A DNA stretch of 64,000 nucleotides from Clostridiales bacterium (GCA_020859945.1 JAJBVG010000054.1:1-64000); one strand, 5' to 3'. Shown: positions 53,108-61,681, counted from the first letter of the stretch. Notes: generated by a model not told the origin, from the sequence alone. Program-made: numbers and translations.

Positions 53108-53489
53108 CGTCGCTCAGTCCTTTACCGCCCAACTGGGAGAACACGTCCTCCAGCTTGGGGGAAGTATTGACGGCAGCTTTCACCTTGAGGATATATTCGC
53201 CAGTCATCTTGTTCAGCTTGTCGATGGCATTGATGCGGTCTTTCGGTTCCAGGTCGTCGTCCCTGGCAAGGTCGGATAACAATTCCTGTCGTTCAGAGGC
53301 GGAAAGGATACGTTCTTGCCGATTATTCGCACTTATCCGCGCTAAATAGGCCGCGACACTAGGATTTTCTAGGATTTTGCAGGCGTCGGAGTAAGCGTAC
53401 TTCTCCGAATAGCCCGCTTTGATGGCGCTTTGAGCGGCGTTCCCGCTCTCTGCGTAATACTCTGCAAACTTTTGTTGTCTTGGGGTCAT
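53100..53489 (-). CDS. Phage terminase small subunit
   Basis: About 129 residues, from the ATG at 53489 (a GTG three codons upstream at 53498 is an alternative). MTPRQQKFAEYYAESGNAAQ and SAIKAGYSEKYAYSDACKIL form the DNA-binding HTH. SASERQELLSDLARDDDLEP and DRINAIDKLNKMTGEY are the oligomerisation part typical of terminase_2. Recognises the packaging site, probably in the non-coding stretch just upstream. Confidence 0.95.
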   Translation of the reverse strand: MTPRQQKFAEYYAESGNAAQSAIKAGYSEKYAYSDACKILENPSVAAYLARISANNRQERILSASERQELLSDLARDDDLEPKDRINAIDKLNKMTGEYILKVKAAVNTSPKLEDVFSQLGGKGLSDGD

Positions 53490-53571
53490 TCCGCTCACCG
53501 CCTTTCAGGAGGGGGCATGACAAAGCCGCCCCGATTGGAGCGGCCCGTCAGAGAGTGTGGAGTTTTGCGTC

Positions 53572-53645
53572 GTGCGCCAGCAGGAGTCGAACCTGTTGGC
53601 TTGGGGATTCAAACCCCGCTGCACCCCACTGGATGCCCGGCACCC
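53572..53645 (-). tRNA. tRNA-like element beside the terminase genes (non-canonical)
   Basis: 74 bases fold as a cloverleaf: acceptor GGGTGCC/GGCGCAC (one mismatch, one wobble), D arm GCAT-CCAGTGGG-GTGC, a 4 bp anticodon stem GGGG/CCCC with loop TTTGAAT, variable AGCCA, and T arm CAGG-TTCGACT-CCTG. The anticodon by position is TGA (serine codon), yet there is no long variable arm as in tRNA-Ser, and no encoded CCA. So it may be a decayed or repurposed tRNA, or a packaging-region structure. Confidence 0.45.
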
Positions 53646-53751
53646 ATAATGCGGACATATGACAACCAGAATCGCACTGGGGACGCTGTGGGTGCAGCGC
53701 TGCCCCGTTTTTACGCCCGGGGCATATATAATTTCGCAGGAGGTGACATCA

Positions 53752-53877
53752 ATGAAGAAAGCAAACAATCCTTGTTCCCATCTTTCATCTTACCACGCTA
53801 TCAGTTTACATCAGAATTTTGGCTCTGTTGACCCATCTTTTCTGTCAGGCCCAAATTTTCCGCCACTCGGTAGATAA
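53752..53877 (+). CDS. Possible small + strand protein (41 residues)
   Basis: ATG preceded by a near-perfect AGGAGGTGA 6 bases upstream and an AT-rich TATATAAT. The product starts MKKANNPCSHLSSYHAISLH. It is the only + strand candidate in the prophage and its 3' half is antisense to the end of the activator gene. No family recognised; may be a remnant. Confidence 0.35.
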   Translation: MKKANNPCSHLSSYHAISLHQNFGSVDPSFLSGPNFPPLGR

Positions 53878-54241
53878 AGCTGTTCGTCCGCCGCTGGGCT
53901 GTCCGGTAGCTGACATGGACCGTCTGGGCAGCCCCCTCCAGAGTGTGGGTGCGCTGCCAGAACACCAACCGCACTAACTGCACAGTGATCTCCCCGTCAG
54001 GCCGGGCCTGCACAGCCCGCAGCGCCGCCTCCACTGCCTCCAGTTCCCGCTGCTCCTGTCTATCTGGAAGCACCCGCAGGGCCAGGGCCTCCGCCGGGCG
54101 GCCTGTCCCGCTGCCGTGTCCGCCGCCCTCCCCGTGGGACTGTAACGGCGCTTGCATCGCGTCCAGCTCTGCGCGCATCTGGGGGTATTCGTACAAAATC
54201 CGGCGGACGTAGCTCCACCATTTGTTGCGCGGTTTGCTCAC
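53801..54241 (-). CDS. Phage late-gene transcriptional activator, ArpU/RinA-like
   Basis: 146 residues, GTG start with AAAGGAGG. KWWSYVRRILYEYPQMRAEL opens as in ArpU/DUF1492-type proteins. The C-terminus is a sigma-region-4-like HTH: LVRLVFWQRTHTLEGAAQTV then HVSYRTAQRRTNSFIYRVAE. Its position just before terS is where RinA/ArpU activators of late operons sit. Family by pattern; the target promoter would be in 53499-53800. Confidence 0.75.
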   Translation of the reverse strand: MSKPRNKWWSYVRRILYEYPQMRAELDAMQAPLQSHGEGGGHGSGTGRPAEALALRVLPDRQEQRELEAVEAALRAVQARPDGEITVQLVRLVFWQRTHTLEGAAQTVHVSYRTAQRRTNSFIYRVAENLGLTEKMGQQSQNSDVN

Positions 54242-54263
54242 TTTTTCCTCCTTTTACGGTTGG

Positions 54264-54577
54264 GGGCAACAGGGGCAACATTTTCTCCGTATACTTTTTA
54301 AGATTCCTGGATTTCATGGAGCGTTTATGGGAATGATTCTTATTATCGCTTCATGAATTTCAGGATTTCGATTTTCTCCCTATAAAAATGTTGCCCTTGT
54401 TGCCCTTTTCTTTATTTGGATATTTAATAACTAATTTTAGAAGATTTAAGGATTTAGGATATAATTTAAGCTAGAATAGTTCACAATTCAGGAGAACACA
54501 GGAGCAACATTTCGCATTGCTAAATGTTGCCCTTCGTGTTCCGAAATGTTGCCCTTCGGATGCTAAATGTTGCCCTT
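54264..54577. repeat. Iteron-like ATGTTGCCC repeats in a 349 bp non-coding region
   Basis: AAATGTTGCCCTT occurs at 54522-54534, 54544-54556 and 54565-54577 (spacing 22 and 21). Further ATGTTGCCC near 54388 is followed at once by TTGTTGCCC, and inverted GGGCAACA copies are at 54264-54271 and 54273-54280. GCAACATTT at 54504-54512 pairs with the first copy as a hairpin. The region between is AT-rich. It follows the primase/helicase stop, so it may be the replication origin, a protein-binding array or a transcription stop. Confidence 0.7.
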
Positions 54578-54590
54578 ACTTTTGAACTTT

Positions 54591-56978
54591 TTAAGTTCTT
54601 TCAAAGCAACGCTGTTTTCCGTACGAAGGCCCCATTTGCCGTGTGCCGATGCCATTCCACCCCGGCACCTGTTCCAACAATTCGTTAATCTCTCTCGCCA
54701 CACGTTTGTTCAAATCCCCCTTCGGCTTCCCCAGGGCCTCGCACCAAATTTCAATGGCACACACCCGCGTCCGGGGCACCAGCTCCCCATGTTCGGCGTT
54801 ACCTCCATAGTACATTTTTCGCTTGTCCAGGTCCCGGGTGGGCCACCCCACAGGGACCGGCTGCTCCAGGAAGTCGGCGATGATGCCCTCCCAGGGGTGC
54901 CGCTGCCGGTGGGCCTCCTGCACCTTCCGGGCCTCGTCCTCCATCGCCGGGGACAGGTGGAGCGGCTCACCTCGGCGCCACTGGGCCACAGCCTCCGCCC
55001 AGATCTGGTCTCTCTCGCCGTCCAGGTCGGCCCACACGTCTTTGGTACGGGTCTGCTGGTCGATGTCCACCACCCAGAACCGCCGCCCGCCGGTGGGGTC
55101 GGTCAGACAGTCCTTGCTGTTGGTGGTGCCAAAAAAGACGCACTGTCGGGGCCGGTCCGCTGTGTAACGACCGTAGGCCGCCCGGTAGTAGTCCTTGGTC
55201 TTGGTCAGAAACGCCTTGACCGCGTCGATGTCCGACTTGCTCATGGCCTGCATCTCCGGCACCTCGTTGAGCCAGGTCCCCTGAATGGTCTCCATAGCGT
55301 CCTTACCCTCGAAGGTGCGCAGGCTGTCGGAGAACCAGTCCCCGCCCAGCTTGGAGAGGATGGTGGACTTGTACCGGCCCTGACTGCCCACCAGCACCAG
55401 CATGGTGTCGTACTTGGTTCCCGGCTCCATGACGCGGGCCACCGCCGCCGTCAAGCTCTTGCGGGTCACGGCTCTGGTATAGTCGCTGTCCTCCGCACCC
55501 AGATAGTCGATGAACAGCCCGTCCAGCCGGGGCGTTCCGTCCCAGGTCAGGCCGTTCAGGTAGTCCCGGACCGGGTGATAGCTTTGGTCGGTGGCGGTCA
55601 CGGAGATGGCGTCCAGCAGGTCCTGCTTCGCCACCTTCTCAAAAAATGTCTCCAGGTAGACCCGGAGCTGGGCAGTGTCCTCGTCGCTCCAGGTGCCGCT
55701 CCCCGTCCGCACCCAGGGCAGCTTGCCCGCTGCGTCGATACGCCCGGAGAAGAGGTTCAGCCGGATGCGCCCCTTGAGCCGGGGATCGTTTTCTAGCACC
55801 GTCCGGTAGTTGGCGAGAGACTTGTCCGGCCTGCTGTTGCCGTTCAGCGTCAGCTTTTTCCGCCAGGCTCCGTCGTCAGCGGTTTCCTCCCCGGCCGGCT
55901 CCGGCGTAAAGGCCGCCGCCGTCTTTGCCCACTGCTCCTCCAGCAGCAGCCCTGCCACCGCCTCGTCCTGTCGGGCCAGCGCGGTCATGGCCTTGAAGCT
56001 GGGCAGACCCGCCACTGGGGTTCCCGCCTTGGCCTCGTCGTCCTGGTCGCCGAATTTGTGGATACGCACCAGGTCAAAGGCGTTTACGAGCTGCCCGCCG
56101 CAGGGGTCTGTTGCGTGGTGGGAGTACAAAAATTTGCCGTCGTCATAGACCACCGCGCCCCCCGTGGTACTGCCTGCGGCGTAGGTGTACCGCCCGTCGT
56201 CCCCGTCACAGGGGGTATACACGCCGGGCAAAAAGGTCGCTATGGCCGCCTCCACGTCGTAGACCCGGCAAAAGGCCCCCACCAGGCCCTCTTTCGCCGT
56301 GGGGTCCTTCTGCTTTGCACCAGGGTGAGCCGCAGGTGCAACACCCACCGGCGCGGGCCAGCTCCGGGTGTCCCGCCAGTCCTGGTAAGCCGCCAGAATA
56401 CCGTCCACCGACAGCAGGGGCTTGTCCCCTGCATAATAGATGTATTCCCCGTCGGCGCAGACGCTGGGCCAGTACATCAGCCGCCCCACCTCGAAGGTGG
56501 TGGGGTCCATCAGCGCCATGCCGATCTTGTCCGCCATGTACCGGGCGCACGGCTCGTACTCGTCGGCGGTCATGTCCCGGTCTGTGGGCAGCAGCACCCG
56601 CAGCCGGGGCCGGGCCGCCGTGTGCTTCCGGGTGCTGGAGATGCAATAACCGCAGCCCAGCCCCTCGATGCGCCGCACGGTGTCCTCTGTTCCGCCTGCG
56701 GGAAGGTTGTCCAGGTCCAGGGTGATGACACAACGGCTGGTGACGGCTCCCGCCTTCCGGCGCTGTCCGGCCAGGGTCCCGGCCACGTAGCCGCCCACGT
56801 CCTTCCGCTCGTCCTGCTGGGCCTTTTTCAGCCGCAGGTACTCCGCCATAGTCAGCTCGTCCCGCCGCGGTCTGCTCAGCCGGGCGTAGAAATCCGAGAG
56901 CCGCAGCGTCTCCGGCAGCCACGTCAGCGACTTCCGGCTGCCCGCTGTGGTGATGGTGATCTGTCTGTCGTACTTCAA
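54591..56978 (-). CDS. VapE-family phage primase/helicase
   Basis: 795 residues from the TTG at 56978 (GAGGAAAC upstream; it overlaps the helicase stop as TTGA). The N-terminal half is a PrimPol-like primase region: CVITLDLDNLPAGG (about 73) carries the metal-binding acidic pair, then RPRLRVLLPTDRD. The C-terminal half (about 440-790) is the virulence-associated-E P-loop helicase: LVLVGSQGRYKSTILSKLGG (Walker A), WLNEVPEM (Walker B area), and FFGTTNSKDCLTDPTGGRRF (sensor and arginine finger). Primes and unwinds phage DNA at the nearby repeat region. Confidence 0.9.
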   Translation of the reverse strand: MKYDRQITITTAGSRKSLTWLPETLRLSDFYARLSRPRRDELTMAEYLRLKKAQQDERKDVGGYVAGTLAGQRRKAGAVTSRCVITLDLDNLPAGGTEDTVRRIEGLGCGYCISSTRKHTAARPRLRVLLPTDRDMTADEYEPCARYMADKIGMALMDPTTFEVGRLMYWPSVCADGEYIYYAGDKPLLSVDGILAAYQDWRDTRSWPAPVGVAPAAHPGAKQKDPTAKEGLVGAFCRVYDVEAAIATFLPGVYTPCDGDDGRYTYAAGSTTGGAVVYDDGKFLYSHHATDPCGGQLVNAFDLVRIHKFGDQDDEAKAGTPVAGLPSFKAMTALARQDEAVAGLLLEEQWAKTAAAFTPEPAGEETADDGAWRKKLTLNGNSRPDKSLANYRTVLENDPRLKGRIRLNLFSGRIDAAGKLPWVRTGSGTWSDEDTAQLRVYLETFFEKVAKQDLLDAISVTATDQSYHPVRDYLNGLTWDGTPRLDGLFIDYLGAEDSDYTRAVTRKSLTAAVARVMEPGTKYDTMLVLVGSQGRYKSTILSKLGGDWFSDSLRTFEGKDAMETIQGTWLNEVPEMQAMSKSDIDAVKAFLTKTKDYYRAAYGRYTADRPRQCVFFGTTNSKDCLTDPTGGRRFWVVDIDQQTRTKDVWADLDGERDQIWAEAVAQWRRGEPLHLSPAMEDEARKVQEAHRQRHPWEGIIADFLEQPVPVGWPTRDLDKRKMYYGGNAEHGELVPRTRVCAIEIWCEALGKPKGDLNKRVAREINELLEQVPGWNGIGTRQMGPSYGKQRCFERT

Positions 56979-58366
56979 GTTTCCTCCCCTCTCCCATTTG
57001 CCCGCCGGATGCGGGCTTTCAGCGCGTCCATCAGCGCCGCCTGGGTGTCTCTCTTGTCGTGCAGTGCCACTACTACGTCCATATCCATGCCGCCCTGCGC
57101 CACCAGCAGATGGGACACCACTGGGTACTGCTGCCCCTGCCGGTAGAGCCGGGCGTTTGCCTGCTGGAACAGTTCCAACGTCCAGTTGGGGAACCCGAAC
57201 CAGATGATGTGGTGGCCCCCTTGCTGGAGGTTCAGGCCATAGGCGCAGGACGCAGGCTGGGCCAGCAGCAGGTCCACTTGTCCGGCGTTCCACGCCTCCG
57301 CGTCCTCTGCGCCCTGGTAGACCCGGACCCGCTTCCCGCTCTTTGTCAGGGCCTGTAAAATGCGGTCTTTCTCATGCTGGAACCAGTAGAATATCAGGGC
57401 ATGTTCGCTGCCCAACTGCTCCACTGTCTCCAGCAGCGCATCCAGCTTGCAGTTGTGGACAATGGCAGGTTCCCTTCCTTCGTCGTACACCGCGCCGCTG
57501 CACAGTTGCAGCAGCTTGCCGTTCAGCACTGCCGCGCTGCCCGCCGTGACAAGCTGGTCGTCTACCTCCAGCAGCATTTCCCGCTCCAACTTTTGATAGG
57601 CCCTCGCCGCTTTGGGGTCCAGCGTTACCGGTACGATGTCCTCGATGTAGTCCGGCAGCGTCAGATAGTCCTCCGCCTTCATACTGACGCACAAGTCCGC
57701 CAGTGCCGCTTGGATGCGCTCACCTGCGCCCCGCTGGGGCGTGTAGGTGCGCCACGTCTGGCCGGGCCGTACCCGGTCCTCAGTGAAAAACGCCTCCCGG
57801 TAGCTGCTCAGTGTCTTGCCCAGCCGTTGGCCCCCGTCCAACAGGTAGATTTGCGCCCACAGGTCCTCCAGCCCGTTTGGGGCAGGGGTGCCGGTCAGCT
57901 CCACCAGCCGCCGGATCCGGGGCCGCACCCGCCGCAGCGCCTTGAAGCGCTGGCTCCTGGGATTTTTGAAGCTGCTGGATTCGTCCAGCACGACCATATC
58001 AAAAGGCCAGTCGTTGCGCACCGTGTCCACCAGCCAGGGGACGTTTTCCCGGTTGATGATCCATATGTCCCCCGGCGTGTAAAGGGCCTCCGTCCGCTTT
58101 TTCGCGCTGCCCAGCACTGGGACGATGCGCAGGTGTTTCAGATGGTCCCACTTTTGGGCCTCCTGGGTCCAGGTGGCCTCCGCCACCTTTTTGGGGGCCA
58201 CCACCAGGCAGCGGGACACTGCCCACCGGTTATAGCGCAGCTCGTTGATGGCGGTCAGGGTGATGACCGTCTTGCCCAGGCCCATATCTAAAAACAGCCC
58301 CAGTACCGGGTCCTCCACCATCCGGTCAATGGCGTACTGCTGGTAAGGGTGTGGTTTGAATATCAT
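56975..58366 (-). CDS. SNF2-type DEAD/DEAH-box phage helicase
   Basis: 463 residues. Motif I LFLDMGLGKT (about 24-33), Ia VVAPKKVAEATW, II VVLDESSSFKN (about 125), III LTGTPAPNGLEDLW (about 155). Second RecA lobe with VDLLLAQPASCAYGLNLQQG (about 365) and the motif VI-like FQQANARLYRQGQ (about 405). ATP-driven DNA translocase in phage replication or recombination. Overlaps both neighbours by 4 bases. Confidence 0.95.
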   Translation of the reverse strand: MIFKPHPYQQYAIDRMVEDPVLGLFLDMGLGKTVITLTAINELRYNRWAVSRCLVVAPKKVAEATWTQEAQKWDHLKHLRIVPVLGSAKKRTEALYTPGDIWIINRENVPWLVDTVRNDWPFDMVVLDESSSFKNPRSQRFKALRRVRPRIRRLVELTGTPAPNGLEDLWAQIYLLDGGQRLGKTLSSYREAFFTEDRVRPGQTWRTYTPQRGAGERIQAALADLCVSMKAEDYLTLPDYIEDIVPVTLDPKAARAYQKLEREMLLEVDDQLVTAGSAAVLNGKLLQLCSGAVYDEGREPAIVHNCKLDALLETVEQLGSEHALIFYWFQHEKDRILQALTKSGKRVRVYQGAEDAEAWNAGQVDLLLAQPASCAYGLNLQQGGHHIIWFGFPNWTLELFQQANARLYRQGQQYPVVSHLLVAQGGMDMDVVVALHDKRDTQAALMDALKARIRRANGRGEET

Positions 58367-58656
58367 ACGGCGTCACCTCCCAGTGCTTTTAGAAATCGGT
58401 CCACGTCCTCTGCGCCGTACAGCACAGCTACGTTGGCGTGGTTGGCTTGCAATCTGCTGATTTGCAGCTTCTGTCGGGCGGACAGCCGCCCGACGGTGGT
58501 TTTCAGCTCCACGAACCACACCTCCCCCGCCGGGGTGACGATGATCCGGTCCGGCACGCCGTCATTTCCCGGCGAGACAAACTTGTAGCACAGCCCACCC
58601 TGGCGGCGTACCCCGTCGGTCAGTCGGCGTTCAACCGTCTTTTCGGTCATGCTCAT
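58363..58656 (-). CDS. VRR-NUC domain nuclease
   Basis: 97 residues, a minimal PD-(D/E)xK nuclease: GGLCYKFVSPGNDGVPDRII carries the Asp, VWFVELKTTVGRLSARQKLQ the E-x-K, and HANVAVLYGAEDVDRFL closes. Stand-alone VRR-NUC proteins are common in phage replication blocks, often next to an SNF2 helicase, and are thought to cut branched DNA. No good ribosome site; translation is probably coupled to the 19-codon ORF that overlaps its start. Confidence 0.92.
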   Translation of the reverse strand: MSMTEKTVERRLTDGVRRQGGLCYKFVSPGNDGVPDRIIVTPAGEVWFVELKTTVGRLSARQKLQISRLQANHANVAVLYGAEDVDRFLKALGGDAV

Positions 58657-58690
58657 ACAGATAGCGGTTCGCTTTCTTTTTCTGCTTCAT
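58631..58690 (-). CDS. 19-codon leader ORF overlapping VRR-NUC
   Basis: ATG at 58690 with GGAGGAAA 6 bases upstream; encodes MKQKKKANRYLYEHDRKDG and stops 26 bases inside the nuclease gene. The nuclease ATG itself lacks a ribosome site, so this may work as a coupling leader rather than make a useful peptide. Confidence 0.4.
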   Translation of the reverse strand: MKQKKKANRYLYEHDRKDG

Positions 58691-58705
58691 TGTTCTGTTT
58701 CCTCC

Positions 58706-60733
58706 TCAATCCTTCCTGAAATAGTCCCCTGTCCACCCTTCGGCGTTCAGGGGCAGCCCCGCCGCCCACTCCGGCGTCTGGGCCAAAATGTGGGCCACCT
58801 CCGGCAGGGCGTCCCGGTCTGGCGTGTCCACTACCACCTCGTCGTGGATATGGAACACCACGGGATACCCCGCCGCCTCCAGCTGCTCGATACCCTCCGC
58901 CAGCAGGTCGCGGGCCACCGCCTGGGTGATGTTCTCCGCCAGTCTGCCGCCGTAGGTCTCCATCTCCGTCCACTTCCGGGTGGTCTGGTTCATGCCCCAG
59001 TAGCCCACAGCGGGCCGTCCCCAGCGGTCTTTTGTCCGGTGGGGCTTCACGTAGTACAGCTTGCGTCCGCTGGGCAGTCGGATGGTCAGAAAGTCCAGGT
59101 CGTTTGCCGGGTCACACTCTCTGGCGAAGGCCAGGCTCCCACCTCGCAGCGGTATGGTTCGCCCGGTGTCCAGCGCCTCGAACGCCGCCGCGCTGACGCT
59201 GTACCAGAACTGCACAATGGCGGGGTTGGCCTTCCGCCAGCGGTCCACCATGTCCATGATGTCCTCGTCGGGCAGGTCGATGAGGGCCTTGCCCGTGTCC
59301 ATCTGCCGCATGGCGCCTACACTGCCGCCATAGCCCAGGGCCAAAGTCGCCACTTTGCCCCGCTGCCGGTAGCTGTATTCTGGGTTGCCCTTTTTGATTT
59401 TTTCCAACGGGATGCCAAACATTTGGCTGGCCGTGGCCTCGTAGATCTTACCGTGGGTGCGGAACACCTCCAACACCCACTCCTCCCCTGCCAGCCACGC
59501 GATGACGCGGGCCTCCACCGCGGAAAAGTCCGCGTCCACGAACACGTTCCCCGCCCTGGGAACGAAGGCCGTCCGTATGAGCTGGGAGAGGGTGTCCGCC
59601 GTGGAGCCAAACACCGCCTCCAGCGCTGCCTCGTTTTGGGTTTGTACCAGCGTCCGGGCCAGGGGCAGCAGCTCCGGTTTGATGTACGTCCGGGGGAGAT
59701 TTTGGGGCTGCACCAGCCGCCCCGCCCACCGGCCTGTCCGCCCCGCGCCGTAGAATTGCAGCAGACCCCGGACCCGCCCGTCGCCGCAGACCACGTTGTC
59801 CAGGGTCTCGTACTTGGCAGTGCTAGTCTTGCTCAGCTCCTGCCGCAGCTCCAACACGCGGGCGGTGTCCCCCGGCAGCTTAGATGGCTCTGCCAGCAGG
59901 TCTTTCACCGTGTTCGCCCGTATGTTGTCCGTGTCCACGCCCCGGCCCTGTACCCAGGCCAGCAGCTGCGCCCGGCTGTTGGGGTTGTCCAGCCCGGTCA
60001 GCGTCCGGGCCTCCTCCCGGTATCGCTCTTTCTGGGCGGCGTCCAGCACCCTTGCGCCGTCCACCAGCGCCCGGTCTACCCCCACACCCCGCAGGTTGAT
60101 TTTCTGGTCGGTCTCCCACTGGGCCTGTACCGCCTCAGGCACCGGGTAGTGCCGGAGGCGGCGCTCGATCTCCATCTCCGTCACCACGTCCTGGCGGTTG
60201 TACTCCACAAACAGCTCCCACTTTTCCGGCGCGTGCTGAGGAAGGTTCCGAGTTCGTCCGCCGTTGGTTTTGGTGGGTGGGCAGGGACGGCAGAAATACT
60301 TGATGAGGGCCTTACCCGTGGCCAGCTTTTGTTTGTCCTCCGGCAGCCCCAGCGCCCGGCCTGTGGCGGCCAGCCCCGCGGGATAGCCGCAGTACATCCC
60401 GTGAAGCATGGTACAGCGCCACTGGGGGAGCCACGCCGCAAGCTGCATCTCATCCAGGCCGAAATACCGGCCCAGACAGTACCACTCAAAGGCGGCGTTA
60501 TAGGCGTGTTTCAGGGTGCAGGGGTCTTGTAACAGGGCGGTCAGGTAGGTGGGCAGTCGTGGTGTTGTCGTCAGGTCTATCACTTCCACTGGCCTGTCGT
60601 CCAGGGACCAGGCCAGCAGCAGAATGGCAAAGTCCGGGCTTTGCGCGTAACGGTAAAGCCCGGACTTGCCTATGTCCTCACTGCTGTAGGTCTCCAGGTC
60701 CAGGGACAGGTGGTGGGTAATCGTCCCTGTCAC
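58706..60733 (-). CDS. Phage DNA polymerase, family A
   Basis: 675 residues. An N-terminal 3'-5' exonuclease-like domain: LSLDLETYSSEDI (Exo I, about 9-21), KHAYNAAFEWYCL (Exo II), EYNRQDVVTEMEIE (Exo III, about 177). Polymerase motif A is VDADFSAVEARVIAWL (about 399), motif B is RQRGKVATLALGYGGSVG (about 446) and motif C is FHIHDEVVVDTP (about 632). GTG start. Replicates the phage genome with the VapE helicase-primase. Confidence 0.96.
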   Translation of the reverse strand: MTGTITHHLSLDLETYSSEDIGKSGLYRYAQSPDFAILLLAWSLDDRPVEVIDLTTTPRLPTYLTALLQDPCTLKHAYNAAFEWYCLGRYFGLDEMQLAAWLPQWRCTMLHGMYCGYPAGLAATGRALGLPEDKQKLATGKALIKYFCRPCPPTKTNGGRTRNLPQHAPEKWELFVEYNRQDVVTEMEIERRLRHYPVPEAVQAQWETDQKINLRGVGVDRALVDGARVLDAAQKERYREEARTLTGLDNPNSRAQLLAWVQGRGVDTDNIRANTVKDLLAEPSKLPGDTARVLELRQELSKTSTAKYETLDNVVCGDGRVRGLLQFYGAGRTGRWAGRLVQPQNLPRTYIKPELLPLARTLVQTQNEAALEAVFGSTADTLSQLIRTAFVPRAGNVFVDADFSAVEARVIAWLAGEEWVLEVFRTHGKIYEATASQMFGIPLEKIKKGNPEYSYRQRGKVATLALGYGGSVGAMRQMDTGKALIDLPDEDIMDMVDRWRKANPAIVQFWYSVSAAAFEALDTGRTIPLRGGSLAFARECDPANDLDFLTIRLPSGRKLYYVKPHRTKDRWGRPAVGYWGMNQTTRKWTEMETYGGRLAENITQAVARDLLAEGIEQLEAAGYPVVFHIHDEVVVDTPDRDALPEVAHILAQTPEWAAGLPLNAEGWTGDYFRKD

Positions 60734-60739
60734 AGCGAC

Positions 60740-61339
60740 TTACCAGGGCAGCTCAGAGTTGGCACTTGTGACGGGCTGCCCCGTGATGGGGTCATAGCTG
60801 CCCGCCGTGCTGTCCTCCTCCACCTGGAAGGCCGACTGCGCAGTGACCCGATGGGTCAGGGGTTCCCCGTCCCGAACCTTCTGCACCCCGTTGAGCCAAC
60901 AGCCGATTCCCTTCTTGCCGTTGTAGTTGTAGGGGAAGAAGGACACGCAGACATTCCCCCACATTCCGCTGTAGACCTGGGTAGGGTCAATGATGTCGTC
61001 CACACGGTTGTTCACCACGAAGGGCTTGTCCCGCGTGGAGGCGGTGAACACCCAGCAGCCTTTGCACTCGTCCCCGAAGGGCTGGCCGTCGGAGGGACGG
61101 ACGCCGTCTCCGTCGTAGACGCACAGGGCGGGCCGGGGCGGACGGGTGCCGTTCCACTTGCCAGCAACTCCGGTGTTGATGGCCTCGTTGACGGCGGCGT
61201 CGATGGCCTGCTTCGCAGCAGTGTTGCCCTTGGGCACCAGCACAGTGGTACTGTACTTGGGGTCACTCCCGTTCTGGCTCTTGGGCTGGAACAGGTGGCA
61301 ATAGCTGAATCTCACGTTTTTAATGGTCACATCTGCCAT
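60740..61339 (-). CDS. DUF2815 phage single-stranded DNA-binding protein
   Basis: 199 residues. TIKNVRFSYCHLFQPKSQNG, YSTTVLVPKGNTAAKQAIDA, ALCVYDGDGVRPSDGQPFGD, and YSGMWGNVCVSFFPYNYNGK are the family blocks of an OB-fold-like core, followed by a flexible tail ending SANSELPW, similar to the acidic tips by which SSBs recruit partners. GAGGAGG before the ATG; directly upstream of the polymerase gene. Confidence 0.88.
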   Translation of the reverse strand: MADVTIKNVRFSYCHLFQPKSQNGSDPKYSTTVLVPKGNTAAKQAIDAAVNEAINTGVAGKWNGTRPPRPALCVYDGDGVRPSDGQPFGDECKGCWVFTASTRDKPFVVNNRVDDIIDPTQVYSGMWGNVCVSFFPYNYNGKKGIGCWLNGVQKVRDGEPLTHRVTAQSAFQVEEDSTAGSYDPITGQPVTSANSELPW

Positions 61340-61354
61340 GATAGAATTTCCTCC

Positions 61355-61681
61355 TCAGTAAATACTGTTTTCGATTTTATGGTACAGGTTTTGCAGATCC
61401 TGTTGGGTCTCGCTTTTCTTCCGCTTGTAGAGCCGACGGCAAATGGTTTTCGCGTCGTCCCGCAGGTCTTTCAGCAGGTTGTTGTAATCCTCAAATTTCA
61501 GCTCGTCCGCCAGACTGTCGCCCTGCTCGTTTCGCGGGATGGCCTGGCCGTTTTCGGTGACATAGCGGTACAGGTCCTCCCCGCCGTATTGCCGCAGCAG
61601 TTCCAGCACCTCGGACCATCGGCCCACCGTATGATACCGGCCATCAGGAGTGATGAGCAGCTCCGGTTTGTAGTCCGCTAG
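61355..61681 (-). CDS. Phage hypothetical protein, start codon unclear
   Basis: The conserved-looking frame covers DYKPELLITPDGRYHTVGRW, GEDLYRYVTENGQAIPRNEQ, then a helical LKFEDYNNLLKDLRDDAKTI and a basic end. No ATG, GTG or TTG with a ribosome site lies near 61681, where the preceding gene stops. The first standard start is the GTG at 61627, inside the apparent domain. Either a rare start, a -1 shift from the upstream gene or loss of the start is possible. Coordinates give the likely span, not a proven start. Confidence 0.5.
   Translation of the reverse strand, partial: LADYKPELLITPDGRYHTVGRWSEVLELLRQYGGEDLYRYVTENGQAIPRNEQGDSLADELKFEDYNNLLKDLRDDAKTICRRLYKRKKSETQQDLQNLYHKIENSIY

Noticed and set aside
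53505-53768. 87-codon minus-strand frame across the tRNA-like element
   Set aside because: No ribosome site, composition unlike the phage proteins, and it crosses the tRNA-like element and the space expected for packaging and promoter signals.
54522-54577. CRISPR-like direct repeats
   Set aside because: Only three 13 bp repeats with spacers of about 8-9 bp, no cas genes, and extra inverted copies nearby; iteron-like is a better description.
54591-57293. 900-residue version of the VapE protein
   Set aside because: The extra N-terminal 105 codons are antisense-like out-of-frame reading of the helicase gene; the TTG at 56978 has the ribosome site and the normal overlap.
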